Shown one piece after another: positions 1 to 11,723 of a stretch of 64,000 nt of DNA; within the stretch, counting starts at the first letter, position 1; the number at the start of each line of letters is the position of its first letter. Location: NCBI GenBank assembly GCA_963513935.1, contig OY740768.1, forward strand, positions 18,216,590-18,280,589, read 5' to 3'. The translations under genes and the position numbers were made by a program. The notes beneath the pieces are model-generated. The model did not search any database, was not told the origin of the DNA, and worked only from the letters and a program-made list of their open reading frames with translations. The DNA comes from Aphrophora alni (lineage: Eukaryota > Arthropoda > Insecta > Hemiptera > Aphrophoridae).

Positions 1-765
1 AGGTAATGTATAGCGTCTATACCAAAACGCCGACAAAAAAAATATATTGTCTGAACACGAGGAGAAAACTGATGATCGGCAAGTTGAAGTTTTACAGCTC
101 CTCGTTGGTTCTCCATCATTTAAAAGTCGTTTTCTCGAATAGTTTGAGAATGTTCATAACTCACTAACACGTTCAGTCTTTCTGAAATCATTTTTATCTC
201 GCGGTATATAGTTTTTTCTTTTAACACAGTCGTATAGAATAATCGTTCTATTACATGAGTCTATTGTCCACTATAACTGTTCAGTTGTATTGTAATGAGA
301 ACTTATCACTTGAAAACACTCTTTACTTTTATAGTTCAATGTTTTAATTACACTTTAACAACATTTTTGTTAAGTTAAGCTCATTAGTGCAATTCAACGA
401 ATACATCTTACCGCTCCAATTTTGATCTAAGACTTTTTAAGAAACACAACTTGTCCATTCAAGCGGTGGACTCCAACTGACTTGTTGCCATGAGGCAAAT
501 CTCACTTCCGAAAGCGTTCCTTCCGGTGCTGTTAGCACATTATGACACACTCCCGTAAAACACAAATAATTTACATATCATAACAATAAAAAAACAAATC
601 ATACTAAAATTAACATAATTATTTATTCTGTTTTCTTGAAAATCTATTTTTCTTTTATTAATGAAGTTACTAAATTTAAATTATTATTTGAATCTTTTAT
701 CTCTTTGGCTTAACCGCGTCTTTTAAATGAGTCTATATTAAGATCTGACTTTTCACACTGTCACA
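1..765 (-). repeat. 3' LTR of element 1 (partial)
   Basis: This is the inner 765 bp of the downstream LTR, cut by the start of the window. It is identical by eye to 10959-11723. The bases just inside it (766-780, minus strand) read as a short G-rich tract, TTGTGGGGTTT, which fits a polypurine tract next to the TGTGACA terminus. Confidence 0.93.
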
Positions 766-3700
766 AAACCCCACAAGGTTTGTATTACAATACAGGTATT
801 GTAATACAAATCTTTTATATATATAAATTTCAAATCGGAAAAAAAAATATAATTTTATAATAGATTTTCAAGATTCCTTATTTCAGCAGTTAAGGACCTC
901 ATAAAAGAAAATAAGTATCACTAGTATACTTAATTTAAGAAAGATTCTCTTTTCTTATAACAACTAAAAAATCTATTTACTAAAATCCTACTTTATATCT
1001 TAACTATTTATCTTAACTCATCCATATTAAAATAATAATTTCCATTTGCTCTAAATCTTATCTCTATTTACATAAAGAAAACCCTACGTCCGCTTTATTT
1101 TTCAACAGCCGTTGACTGAAACTTTCCCATCAACATTTTTTTTGTTGACCGGATCCTGTCACTCAAAATCTTATCTCCCAGACAGCCGTCTATATACTTT
1201 TTCTCGTCTCATCCTCTTTGCCAAGACGACATTTCTACATCCTTTATAGAAAATCTACCTTTGACTCTAAATATTCATCTGAATAATTCCTTCAACTTAA
1301 TACAATTAAAAATTAAACTACTCATTATTATTTAACACCATTACAAAATTATTTACTTATTACTCATTATTACTTCAATTTACTTTAAACTTTTCAATTT
1401 TAATCTTATATTATTTTAGTTTAAATCCAATAATTATTTATTCTTTATCAATTCTCAATTACTCTTTGTCTCGCTGGGATAAAATGTTAACTACTAATTT
1501 AACAATCACAAAAAAACTCTTTACTTCTATTTAGTACTCAAAAAAAAATATAACATCATTATTACAAAAAAATTTAACTTACAAAACTCATCTATTTATT
1601 TCAAAATTATTTCTTTACATTTGTTTTATCTCTCAGTATCCTATCTTAAAATTATTTCCATCTTAAATCTTTCATGTTTTAATAATTAAAGTTGCACTAA
1701 TCCTCAAAAAACCTCTTTATCATTCATATTTATGTAGCCCAAGCAGGTTACCTACATCATTTATATAATTAATCTCTTTATCTCAACGTAGCTTCCTTTA
1801 AAAATCATAATAATCGTCGTTTATTCGCAGAATTCCTTAAATCTCCTCTTGTTTCATTAAAATCGCCGTATTCCTCTTTATATATCATCGCAGTACTCAA
1901 AAAACCTCTTAAAAACTAAAAATTAACCATCAATGCAACTTAACTACTCTTTTTATAAAAGCTTCTTAACAGAACAACTTCATTTTAAATACCACTTTAC
2001 TCAACAATTCTGTAAAGTCATCATCTTCATATAAAACTCAAAAAATCTCTCATTTATATTACTTCATTAAAATCTCCTTAGTCATCTATTACTTGTATAC
2101 AAAAACTTCAAAAAATTACATTGTTTCCCAGCTAACACCTTATTTCATCAAAATCATCAAACACCTTTATCAAATAACTGCTTAACATCATCTATTATTT
2201 CAAATTCCATTATTATTTATTTAAAAAACATTACTTATTTATCTTTTCTATAAAATTCATTAAAATTTCTCCAATTATTATTAGTTTACCACCTTTCCTT
2301 TAAAAATCAAAACTTAACCTCCTTTATTCATTATTTAACATCAAAAAAACTTAAAAAACTTAATTATTATCTGTCTTGGCAAAACTCACATAAATCCTCA
2401 AACTTTAACCAATTATTTTTTAATTTTGCACACCATAAATCACTTAAGACTAACAACTTTTTATCATTTTATTATTAAATAATTCTTAATATTTATAACA
2501 TCAAACATACAACTTATCGTTTTACAATTTAACATCTAATTACCTATTCTAATTAGCTAATCAACATTTTTACAATTTTACAGAACTTTTAACTTTATTC
2601 CATAAAAACTCTCCTTCCTGTCACGTCCGATTTATTTCTAGGCTTTGTTTCTTAACAAACCCCCTCCCTTCACCGTGAAAGCATTGTCCTATCGTTCCTT
2701 GACTACTTCCTTCAACATCTGTTTTTACTTGTTAGAGTAGACTCAAAAAAAAACTTTTCCTTATATCTATGAAAGTTTATGACACTTACAAACAGAAGTC
2801 ATTGTTTATGTTTTTTGCCCAAAATTACATGTGACAGAACTCTAAACAACTACGTTGGATTTTTTGATAGGTTTTCCAATTAACCCTAAATCACTACCTT
2901 CTAGAAATGATATCTTAGGCCCTGATCATATCACTTCTCGAACATAGCTACATCCTGTCTCGAAAGACAGTTCGCCTACCAAACTTTATATTTCATAATC
3001 TAATCAAGAACTCCTAGTTCTTTCTTGAACTTCTTCTACAATACTGTTGTATTTCTTAATACAAACTAAGAACTCTCCGTTCTTTAACTTCACAAAATTG
3101 TCAAAATTTTAACTATATTTCATTTACATGAGTCGTATGACAATTTTTTGTTTTTATTTATTTTTTATTTTATCTTATTTTATTTTTCAAAACTCGACCG
3201 GGGTTCATAATTGTCACAGCAATTGAATTATACTCCTCCATGCTAATTATGAAGCCCTGCCGAACATCGATCAATAAAACCCTCCAACGTTCCATTTTCT
3301 ATTTTATTTTTTATTATTATACCTTTTTTATTTATTTTTTATGAATTTTTTGTTTATTTTATGCATTTTTCTTCCTAACCTCTCCTACAAAGGTTCTTCT
3401 AACCGTCTACTTTATACCGTGCATACTTCTAATTGCTCTTTAGACTCTTACACAGAGTAACATGTTGTGACGTTGAAATGTGCAATGGTTGAATGCAATA
3501 TCTCTACTAAATTCAAGATAAAGCCCAGAACACATCCCTATTCCACAACACGCCCTCCATGCAGTCTCAGAATGCCTTATCCTGACGAATAAAACATTCC
3601 ATTTTGACTAACACAAACTCTCAGCCATCCACCCAAAAATGTTCATGTACTCCTTAAATGCATTTACACGAAGAAAATTTTAAAATTCATAAAAAATTTC

Positions 3701-4522
3701 ATTCAAATCGCATCATCCGAAGTTGAAATAATGTTTATTTTTACCAATCTTATTACTAGCATCGTCGATTTTCTGTTTATGTAATCCTTTCTAGATGTTA
3801 TTATTCAAATTCAAAAAGAAAATTTTTTTTTTTTTTTAAATTTATTCTAAGTTCTTTACTTAGAAATTTTACATTTAATTCTATAAAAGTTATTCAATTA
3901 ATCAACTTTTATTTTTATCTACTTTATTTAAAACCAATTATCCTTTATTTAAGCAATTTTTATTTGAAAACGCAAGTTAAATTAGAATTATTAACCAAAG
4001 GTTTTTTATTTTCAGAACAGTACTTTCGTAACACCCTATATTGGTCTCTATGCTATACGCAATAGAATCTTAGGCTTGATTTAGGCATAAACAATTTCCC
4101 CTTTGTATATAGGTGATGCAATTCTTTATCTGTTTACTGATAAGGAATCGACTATGAAATCTTTTTAGCTCCAATACGGTCTGCAATGAATCTCAACTCT
4201 CGTCACATTATTGAATATTCAACATTGAATCCACCTACTTAATATTGAATGTTATTTCTTCAACACTATACTGAATCTTTGCTTCGAACCAACTTCCTTA
4301 TCTATGTCACGTTTCATAATTATTTACTCCTTTCATAAATATACAGAGTTATTTACTAACAATCTTGCATCTCCAATGATCTTCTCATCTAACATTTTCA
4401 AACATACTAGTTTGCCTTAAAAGTTTTCTTATATTACACAATTTATTTTTTTTAAATGTTCTGTTTTCAAATCAAATTATTTATTTAACGTTAAAATTTA
4501 TTATTATCAATTCTTTAATTAT
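766..4522 (-). other. Long 3' noncoding region of element 1
   Basis: About 3.8 kb between the end of pol and the 3' LTR has no ORF of note on either strand and is very AT-rich. Parts of it match the 3' region of element 2 (around 47.9-50.4 kb), for example a stretch ending in GGGCTACATA near 1730 and near 49430. A polypurine block, GAAGGGAGGGGG on the minus strand, lies near 2660. I see no env gene, either intact or recognisably decayed. Confidence 0.7.
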
Positions 4523-7190
4523 TTATGAAATATATTTCCTTAATTGAGTGACATTGTATGTCCCTTTAATTATTTCAGAGTCTAGTGTACTAATTACATA
4601 TGCATTTTCTAATTTAATTCTTAAAACTTTAAACGGACCTTGATACAATAAGAAAAATTTCTTTATTTCTCTTCTCAAATTTGATGACAGATAGTGATTT
4701 TTAACCAAAACTAAATCTCCTATCTCAAATTTTGTTGGTTTTAGTTTTTTATCATGCTATTTTTTTCGCTGATTTGCTTTTAACTTCAAACGTCTTCTCG
4801 CTAAAACTATTTTTTCTTCAAAATCTATTATTTTTCCCGGAGGAAATTTACATAGTTGGTTATAAATGCGCGGACACTCCTTTTTAAACATTATTTCATA
4901 CGGACTATCATTTATGGATTCGTGTATGGATTGATTCATACAATTTTCTATAAATTTTACATAAAACGGCCATTTTGTGTGTTTATTGTGTACATAAGTC
5001 CTAAACATTCGACCTAGCTCTCTCATGCAACGCTCACTGGGATTCGACTGAGGATGGTATACTGATGTGTGCCTAACTTGAATATTATTATTTATTAATT
5101 TTTCTTTCCAAATTCGTGATTGAAACTGACTACCGTGGTCACTTAGAATTATTTTTGGTTTCCCTATTTCCTTTACATATTCATTGACTATTTTATTTGC
5201 TAAAACTGTCCCAATTGCTCTCTTTATAGTGTATAATTTTATAAATTTCGAAGAAACATCCAGTACTACAAATATATATTTAACCCCACCAGAACCCATC
5301 GGTAACTCTCCAAATAAATCCACTGCTACCAAATCTAACACATTTTCGGGTAAGATGTTCACCATTAATCCTTCATTTTTTATATTTGATACTTTAGTTT
5401 TTTGACATAAATCGCATGGCCTAATTTGTAATTTTATTTGTTTTTCTAAATTTGGGAATTCGTATAGTCCTTTTAATATTTTATAACACTTTCCTGCACC
5501 AATATGTCCATATCTTTCATGACAATCATTAATTACAATTTCTATTAAAGATTTCGTTAAACAAATTTTGTGAATTCCATTTTTCTTTGACTTTTTAAAT
5601 AAAACACCATTATAGATAACATAACATTCTCTTAACTTATTAAATTTGACAGATTGGTCTTCTAATAATTTAATAATTCTTATACAATATTCATCTTGAC
5701 TTTGTTCCAAATTTAAACGTTTAAAGGCATTTCTTAAAATTCTATCTTGTTTTACTAAATTTTTATCAATTTGTGTTTGAAAAATTTTAATTAAATGTTC
5801 ATCGCCTGTCTTGATGACTTCATTGTGATCCGTTCGCGAAATAACATCTGCTACAATATTTTCCTTCCCTGGACAATACTCAATTTCCAAGTTATACTCC
5901 TGTAAAAACAATATCCACCTTAGAAGTCTACCATGTGTTAATTTACAGTTCTTTAAAAAGGTCAAAGCTTTGTGGTCAGAACGTATAGTCGTTTTATTTC
6001 CTAACACATAATTTCTAAATTTTTTACATGCGAAGACTATACTCAATAATTCTTTCTCTGTAACAGTATAATTAACCTCACTACTTTGTAAAGTTCTACT
6101 TGCGAACGCTATGACCAGATGTTCATTATTTACGTCCACTTGATACAATACGGCTGCTAAAGCTTTATCAGAGGCATCTGTGTTTAAATAGAAAGGTTCT
6201 TGGAAATTAGGGTGTTGTAAAATTATCGTTTCTAAGAAAACCTGTTTTATTCTTTTAAATGTATTTCTGTCTTCCTCTGTCCAATTCCAAATTTTGTTAT
6301 TATTTCCTAAAAGATGTGTGAATTTACTAGTTAACTCTGCATAATTTTGTTGAAACTTTCTGTAATAATTACATAAGCCTAAAAAACTTTGTAATTGTTT
6401 GATATTTTTTGGTGTGGGAAAATCTTGTATTATTTTAATTTTTTCTTGATCTGGCTCTATTCCTATATCTGATATATTGTATCCTAAAAACTTTATACCT
6501 TTTTTGCAAAAAACAGACTTCTTTATTTTAATAGTTACATTATATGTTCTAAGTCTTTCAAATAACTTTCGCAAATGTCTCATATGTTCTTCAAACGATT
6601 TTGATGCTATGCATACATCATCTACATAAACTGTTGTAAATTCCAAAACTTCAGGCCCTAATACCATACTTAATCCTTTTTTAAATAATGAAGTACTAAC
6701 ATTTAAACCAAAAGGGAGTCTTTTGAACTGTAAATTCCTACCATTGAATACAAAAGCAACATATTTTCTAGATTGTTCATCTAATTCTATCTGCCAAAAA
6801 CCACTGACCAAATCTATACTAGAAATATATTTAACTCCTTCAAACCTTTGCAATATATCATCTATCTGTTCAGGTGCTTCTCGGTCTGGTATTATTATTT
6901 GATTTGCTTGCCTAGCATCTAAACATAGTCTTATGGACGAATCTTTTTTAATTACACATACTAACGGATTTGAAAATGGACTATTTGAATCTTCTATTAT
7001 ATCATTGTCTATCATTTTTTGAATTTCCTTAGCTACAGCTTCCTTTTTTGAATGTGGTATTGCATAAGATTTATTTATAAATTTACTATCTTCCTTTACA
7101 TTTAGTTTAGCTTTATAATTTAACATTTTTCCTGGCTGATCCGAAAATACTTCTTTAAAATCACTTAATACAGTTTTTAATTCTTGTTTT
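4523..7190 (-). CDS. pol: Pol: reverse transcriptase, RNase H and integrase, with one internal stop
   Basis: The reading frame is open from about 7190, just after the pro stop. The first ATG is at 7126, but the frame upstream of it already reads like pol. Numbered from that ATG, RT has catalytic D105 and YVDD at 167-170, and RNase H has the NTDASD block near 315-320. Integrase has a zinc domain (H536, H541, C571, C574) and a DDE triad D603, D663, E698, with 34 residues between the last two. A TAG at 4757-4759 stops the frame at codon 790. The same frame then continues for about 78 codons to 4523 and contains the GPF-type integrase C-terminal domain, so this one stop removes only that domain. 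The frame is +1 relative to pro, which is unusual and may be a second lesion or a recoding site. Confidence 0.92.
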
Positions 7191-7193
7191 TCA

Positions 7194-7990
7194 CTATCTA
7201 AGTAAGTTACATTCTTCTAAAATTTTCTCTACAATGTGTGTCCATTCTACATCTTCATAGTTATTTTCATAATATTTTGAGTCAAATTCTTGAAAAAAGT
7301 TGGTAGCTACATCATTAATTTGCAATTCTTCATAATCAAAATCTGTCTCATCATAACAATTTATTTCTGCTTTAGTCCTACACAATTTTAATTTATAACA
7401 TTCTACTTGCGAAATTTGTTTTCTAAACTTTGTTTGAATTACTTTATCCTCTACATTAAATTTAATCTTTTCTTCATCAAAATCTATTTGGGCCTTCCTT
7501 TGTTTTAAAAAATCACATCCTATAATCATTTCAATATTTAGACCTCTAACAATTAAAAAATTTACTGCAACTACATCTTTTCCAATTTCTACATCTATAA
7601 AAGCTTGTTTTGTAGTCCTCTTGCTACGTACACCTGTTACTCCTACAATTGTTAAGTTACATACTGGTAATTCCAAAATTTTATCATTATTAGTAATTAG
7701 TTTCTTATAAATTTCTTCATTCATAACAGTAATTTCAGAACCTGTATCTATTAAACATTTAAATTCTTCTTTATTAATTTTCACATCAATTTCAATTAAT
7801 TCTCCTTTTATAGGCTGTATATTTACATTATTATAATTTTCTTCGTTTAACAATTCTTCTCTAATGTCTACATCAATGTTATTATTATTTTTGGTTATTA
7901 TAGATGAAATTGTATTTTTGGAATTTACTAATTTAGGCCTATTTTGATTTTTAGACAACAACGCTTGGGCCCTATTTATTGCTGTCCATT
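7194..7990 (-). CDS. pro: Aspartic protease (pro) frame
   Basis: This frame of about 260 codons carries the retroviral aspartic protease signature around CLIDTGSEITVM, followed by a hydrophobic strand and an IIGCDFL block typical of the second half of the fold. It has no ATG of its own near the start. It overlaps the end of gag and is in the -1 frame relative to gag, so it is probably made by -1 frameshifting. The shift window lies between about 8006 and 7976, where GGAAAAC (minus strand, 8000-7994) is the best slippery candidate. The frame ends at a TAG at 7194-7196. Confidence 0.85.
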
Positions 7991-10138
7991 CTGGTTTTCC
8001 TGCGGTCTATTACCATTTCCCTTATTTCCCTGATCATGTCGCTTTTGTTGGAAATTTGGCCTAAAACCTTGATTCATGCCATTACCATTTGCCCTAGTAA
8101 AATTTTGCCGATTTGTTAACATGGGCCTATTATTGTTATTTTGCATATTGGGTGGTGGAAATCTAGTACAATTATTTGGTCCCCTAAATCTATTCTCTCC
8201 TCTTGTCTCTTGAAAATGGGGTGGTGCCCTAAATCGAAATCCCTCCTGTCCTAATTGCGGTGGTTGAAAATTTTTATACATGGGTCTGTCCATATTCATC
8301 CTATTGTCTCCCTGTCTTGCCCTATCTGGACCTAACAACTTCTGACTTTCTTGCCAACTTAAAATTAACTTTTCTAGGTCATTAACATTTTTAGGTCTTG
8401 CTGCTAACATCATTAACTCTAGTTTTCCAGGCATTTTCCTACTTATATGTCTTATAAATGTATCCATAGACATCGGCGGATCTAAAAACTGTGTCTTATT
8501 GTATAGTCTCATTACATATTTAAATACCTCCTCTACAGGCCCTCTATAATAGCTTCCTACCAATAATTTAGTTTTCAATTGTTCCTGTTTCTCTTCAGAC
8601 CAAAACCTATCTAAAAATGCTACCCTAAACTCTTCAAAACTACCCCACTCATTTTTGTGTGCTTCGAACCATAACTCTGCTTCACCTTTAAAGTATTTTC
8701 TTAAACAACCTAATTTTATCTTCCATTGTCCCCCATTTATTTTATTAAATGTCTCTATAGCTTCTATAAACACTTTTGGGTGTGGTTCTAACCTCTCATT
8801 TTGAAATTCTGGGATTATAGTCTCATTAATTATGTTCGCACTTGTATAAGTACCCTGACTTATGCTACCCTGTTCTACAAAATTCTCTCTTATTTTCTGC
8901 ATAAACTCTCCTTCGAATTTTAAATTTAGGCTATTAATCTGGTCCTCCACATTGTTTTTTAACTCTAAAATTTCTTGTTTTTCCAAATTCTTTTGTTTTC
9001 CTACCTCTAAGTCTAACAAAATTATTTTTTCATCTGTTTTCTCTAATTGTACTTCAAACTTATCTACTCTATTGTTTACATCATTCTTAACCTCTAAAAT
9101 GTCCTTACAAATTTTATTTTCAACAATTTTCAGATTATTTTTTACTTCTATCTGATTACTTAACAACTTTACCTCAGTTTCAGATTTTACATTATCAATT
9201 TCCTTAACTATGCTACATATTTTATCAGACATATCTATTTCAACTTTAACAATTTTCTCATCAAAATTATTTTCTACCTCTAACCTAGTTTGCTTAATTT
9301 CTTGTCTTAAACCCTGTTCTACATTTACATAACCTTCTTTGAATTCTGCCCTACTTTCTTCAAATTTTTTGTACATTTCTTCTTTTAAATCTAAATTATC
9401 TTGTCTTAGCTCTAATTTACTCTGTTTCAAGTCATTATCTATCTTATCTAATTTAGCATTATTCTGTTCGAGTTTAACATTGAAATTTTCCAGCTTGGTG
9501 TTAATTTCTAGCTTATTTTGATCAAATTTATTATTAAAGTCATCAAATTTATTATTTAAATCTTGCTTCAGATCTACATTATTTTGTTTTGTTTCTAACC
9601 TACTCTGATTAATTTCTTTTTTTGTTTCTAAGCTACTTTGTTCAAACCTTTTTATATCCTTTCTCATTTCTATCAGCATTTCTATCATAAACGCCTCACT
9701 TTGAGATTTTTTACCTTCATCTAACCTATTTGGTTCAATTACCCTAACCTGTTCAGCTCTTAATTCCCTATCTGAATTTTCTTCTACCGTTTCTACTCCA
9801 AACATTCCTACCATTTCTTTATTCATATCTTCACACTGTTTTTTACTATTTAGAACCCCATCACTATTAAATCCATTAAAATCCGAACCTGAACTACTAA
9901 TTTTACTCATACTTGAACGTCTACTATTACTATTACTGTTTATTTCTTGATCTAAAAAATCTTGCGCGAATTGTTCATCTAATTCTTCATTACTTTTTGT
10001 TATTTGTATTGGTAGTTGCCCTATGTTCCCAAAAATACTCTCTGTATACTCCATTGGTTCTAAATTGTTTAAAGAATTATGATTTTCTAACCCTATCTGT
10101 TCATTACTATTATTAACATTTATAATTTCTGACTCCAT
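7976..10138 (-). CDS. gag: Gag, 720 residues, with a very long coiled-coil N-terminal half
   Basis: Residues 1-150 are acidic and Ser/Asn-rich. Residues of about 150-410 are a continuous Lys/Glu/Asn heptad-like region with repeated 'KLE.N' and 'DLK..L' patterns, a predicted coiled coil. Residues of about 440-595 are a typical retrotransposon gag capsid domain, including the KLGCLRKYFKGEAELWF block. Residues 595-720 are rich in Asn, Arg, Gly, Gln and Pro and probably bind RNA. No CCHC zinc knuckle is present. Gag proteins of this group are usually 350-450 residues, so most of the extra length is the coiled coil. The ATG at 10138 follows the LTR by 147 bases, and its downstream end overlaps pro. 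Confidence 0.9.
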   Translation of the reverse strand: MESEIINVNNSNEQIGLENHNSLNNLEPMEYTESIFGNIGQLPIQITKSNEELDEQFAQDFLDQEINSNSNSRRSSMSKISSSGSDFNGFNSDGVLNSKKQCEDMNKEMVGMFGVETVEENSDRELRAEQVRVIEPNRLDEGKKSQSEAFMIEMLIEMRKDIKRFEQSSLETKKEINQSRLETKQNNVDLKQDLNNKFDDFNNKFDQNKLEINTKLENFNVKLEQNNAKLDKIDNDLKQSKLELRQDNLDLKEEMYKKFEESRAEFKEGYVNVEQGLRQEIKQTRLEVENNFDEKIVKVEIDMSDKICSIVKEIDNVKSETEVKLLSNQIEVKNNLKIVENKICKDILEVKNDVNNRVDKFEVQLEKTDEKIILLDLEVGKQKNLEKQEILELKNNVEDQINSLNLKFEGEFMQKIRENFVEQGSISQGTYTSANIINETIIPEFQNERLEPHPKVFIEAIETFNKINGGQWKIKLGCLRKYFKGEAELWFEAHKNEWGSFEEFRVAFLDRFWSEEKQEQLKTKLLVGSYYRGPVEEVFKYVMRLYNKTQFLDPPMSMDTFIRHISRKMPGKLELMMLAARPKNVNDLEKLILSWQESQKLLGPDRARQGDNRMNMDRPMYKNFQPPQLGQEGFRFRAPPHFQETRGENRFRGPNNCTRFPPPNMQNNNNRPMLTNRQNFTRANGNGMNQGFRPNFQQKRHDQGNKGNGNRPQENQNGQQ

Positions 10139-10207
10139 TTTTATCTTATATTTAACACAAAAAATTTTTTTTAAAAAAGAATCTTTCTTATTATGATAGA
10201 GAGAGTC

Positions 10208-10215
10208 CTTACCTT
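10208..10215 (-). promoter_or_regulatory. Possible leader 5' splice donor of element 1
   Basis: The minus strand reads AAGGTAAG between the LTR and the gag ATG. The same octamer is at the equivalent place in element 2 (45759-45766), in otherwise diverged leaders. It would allow a spliced subgenomic RNA that skips gag and pol, as errantiviruses do for env. The acceptor was not identified. Confidence 0.4.
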
Positions 10216-10285
10216 GATTTTAAGCGTTCTCATTACCAAAATCACTGTATTTTCGACTTAAAAAGCCCTCAGTTGAGGCGACATT

Positions 10286-11723
10286 TGTAACAATTTAAAA
10301 TAAAGAGGCTATACTCAATAGTGAATCTATTTTAAGAATAAAAATTATCTAAACTTGAAGAGTTTTACGTTATGTTTTTTTTTTTAATCTAATTATTTAT
10401 TTATGAATTTATTAATTTATTAATTTGCTCGACTTAAGGGCGCCAGATGTGTTAACATCAATTTTGAAAAAGGAAAAGAAGTTAATTTTCGTTATTAACA
10501 AAAAATCTCTAGGGTCGCAGGCTCTTTTTACGGTGTACTTACAGTGAATTTGGTATTGCAATGAAAACACTTGTCTCTGAAATATTAACATACAGATTTA
10601 TTAAACATTCAAAGAAACATCCTACAAATATTATTAACAAAAAATCATATTTGTAAATACTAGTTATCATTTAGTTTTAATAACAAATCATGGATTTATA
10701 TTTCCTTTATTTTATTAGTTTTAAATTAATCAACTTTATCTTCAAAATGCTTCTACAAATAAAATTGTTGCAACAGGAATTTAATCTATGAAATTTTGAG
10801 TAACTTTGCAGCTCTCTACAACAAAGGATTCTAATTTATTATTTAAAGTTTTATTTTCTTATTATTTTTTCTTGAAATAATCTAATATAAAGGATTTTTT
10901 ATATTAAGAAACATATACAAAAATTAATTTTCAACATAATACAGATTATTAATCAAATAGGTAATGTATAGCGTCTATACCAAAACGCCGACAAAAAAAA
11001 TATATTGTCTGAACACGAGGAGAAAACTGATGATCGGCAAGTTGAAGTTTTACAGCTCCTCGTTGGTTCTCCATCATTTAAAAGTCGTTTTCTCGAATAG
11101 TTTGAGAATGTTCATAACTCACTAACACGTTCAGTCTTTCTGAAATCATTTTTATCTCGCGGTATATAGTTTTTTCTTTTAACACAGTCGTATAGAATAA
11201 TCGTTCTATTACATGAGTCTATTGTCCACTATAACTGTTCAGTTGTATTGTAATGAGAACTTATCACTTGAAAACACTCTTTACTTTTATAGTTCAATGT
11301 TTTAATTACACTTTAACAACATTTTTGTTAAGTTAAGCTCATTAGTGCAATTCAACGAATACATCTTACCGCTCCAATTTTGATCTAAGACTTTTTAAGA
11401 AACACAACTTGTCCATTCAAGCGGTGGACTCCAACTGACTTGTTGCCATGAGGCAAATCTCACTTCCGAAAGCGTTCCTTCCGGTGCTGTTAGCACATTA
11501 TGACACACTCCCGTAAAACACAAATAATTTACATATCATAACAATAAAAAAACAAATCATACTAAAATTAACATAATTATTTATTCTGTTTTCTTGAAAA
11601 TCTATTTTTCTTTTATTAATGAAGTTACTAAATTTAAATTATTATTTGAATCTTTTATCTCTTTGGCTTAACCGCGTCTTTTAAATGAGTCTATATTAAG
11701 ATCTGACTTTTCACACTGTCACA
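10286..11723 (-). repeat. 5' LTR of element 1 (1438 bp)
   Basis: The outer end is TGTGACAGTG on the minus strand and the inner end is TGTTACA at 10286. The inner edge follows from alignment with element 2, whose LTR ends are fixed by its target duplication. A TGGCGCCC block, which looks like a primer binding site, lies inside the LTR at 10438-10445. Only 765 bp of the partner LTR are in the window. Confidence 0.85.

Larger units (their letters stand above)
1..11723 (-). mobile_element. Ty3/gypsy LTR retrotransposon, nearly complete (element 1)
   Basis: Bases 1-765 repeat 10959-11723 at a constant offset with no difference seen by eye, so these are the two LTRs of one young element. Read on the minus strand the order is 5' LTR (10286-11723), leader, gag, pro, RT/RNase H/integrase, a 3.8 kb region without ORFs, and the 3' LTR, whose outer part is missing because the window starts inside it. 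The domain order RT-RNase H-integrase and the YVDD box place it in Ty3/gypsy (Metaviridae). The inner LTR edge was set by alignment with element 2 and gives termini TGTGACA and TGTTACA. No env-like ORF is visible. The base after the right LTR starts a possible 4 bp target duplication (TGGT), whose partner lies outside the window. Confidence 0.93.

Noticed and set aside
2655..2680. GAAGGGAGGGGG (minus strand) as the main polypurine tract
   Set aside because: It is 1.9 kb from the 3' LTR. The tract next to the LTR at 766-780 is the better candidate; this one could at most be a second, internal tract.
8862..10116. Plus-strand ORFs at 8862-9155, 9339-9521 and 9913-10116
   Set aside because: They are antisense shadows of gag, with Ser/Phe/Leu-rich composition from the Lys/Glu/Asn-rich coding strand.
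10438..10445. TGGCGCCC as primer binding site, giving a shorter LTR (10448-11723)
   Set aside because: The equivalent block in element 2 is present in both LTRs, and the true LTR end is fixed by the ACGG duplication, so the block is internal.
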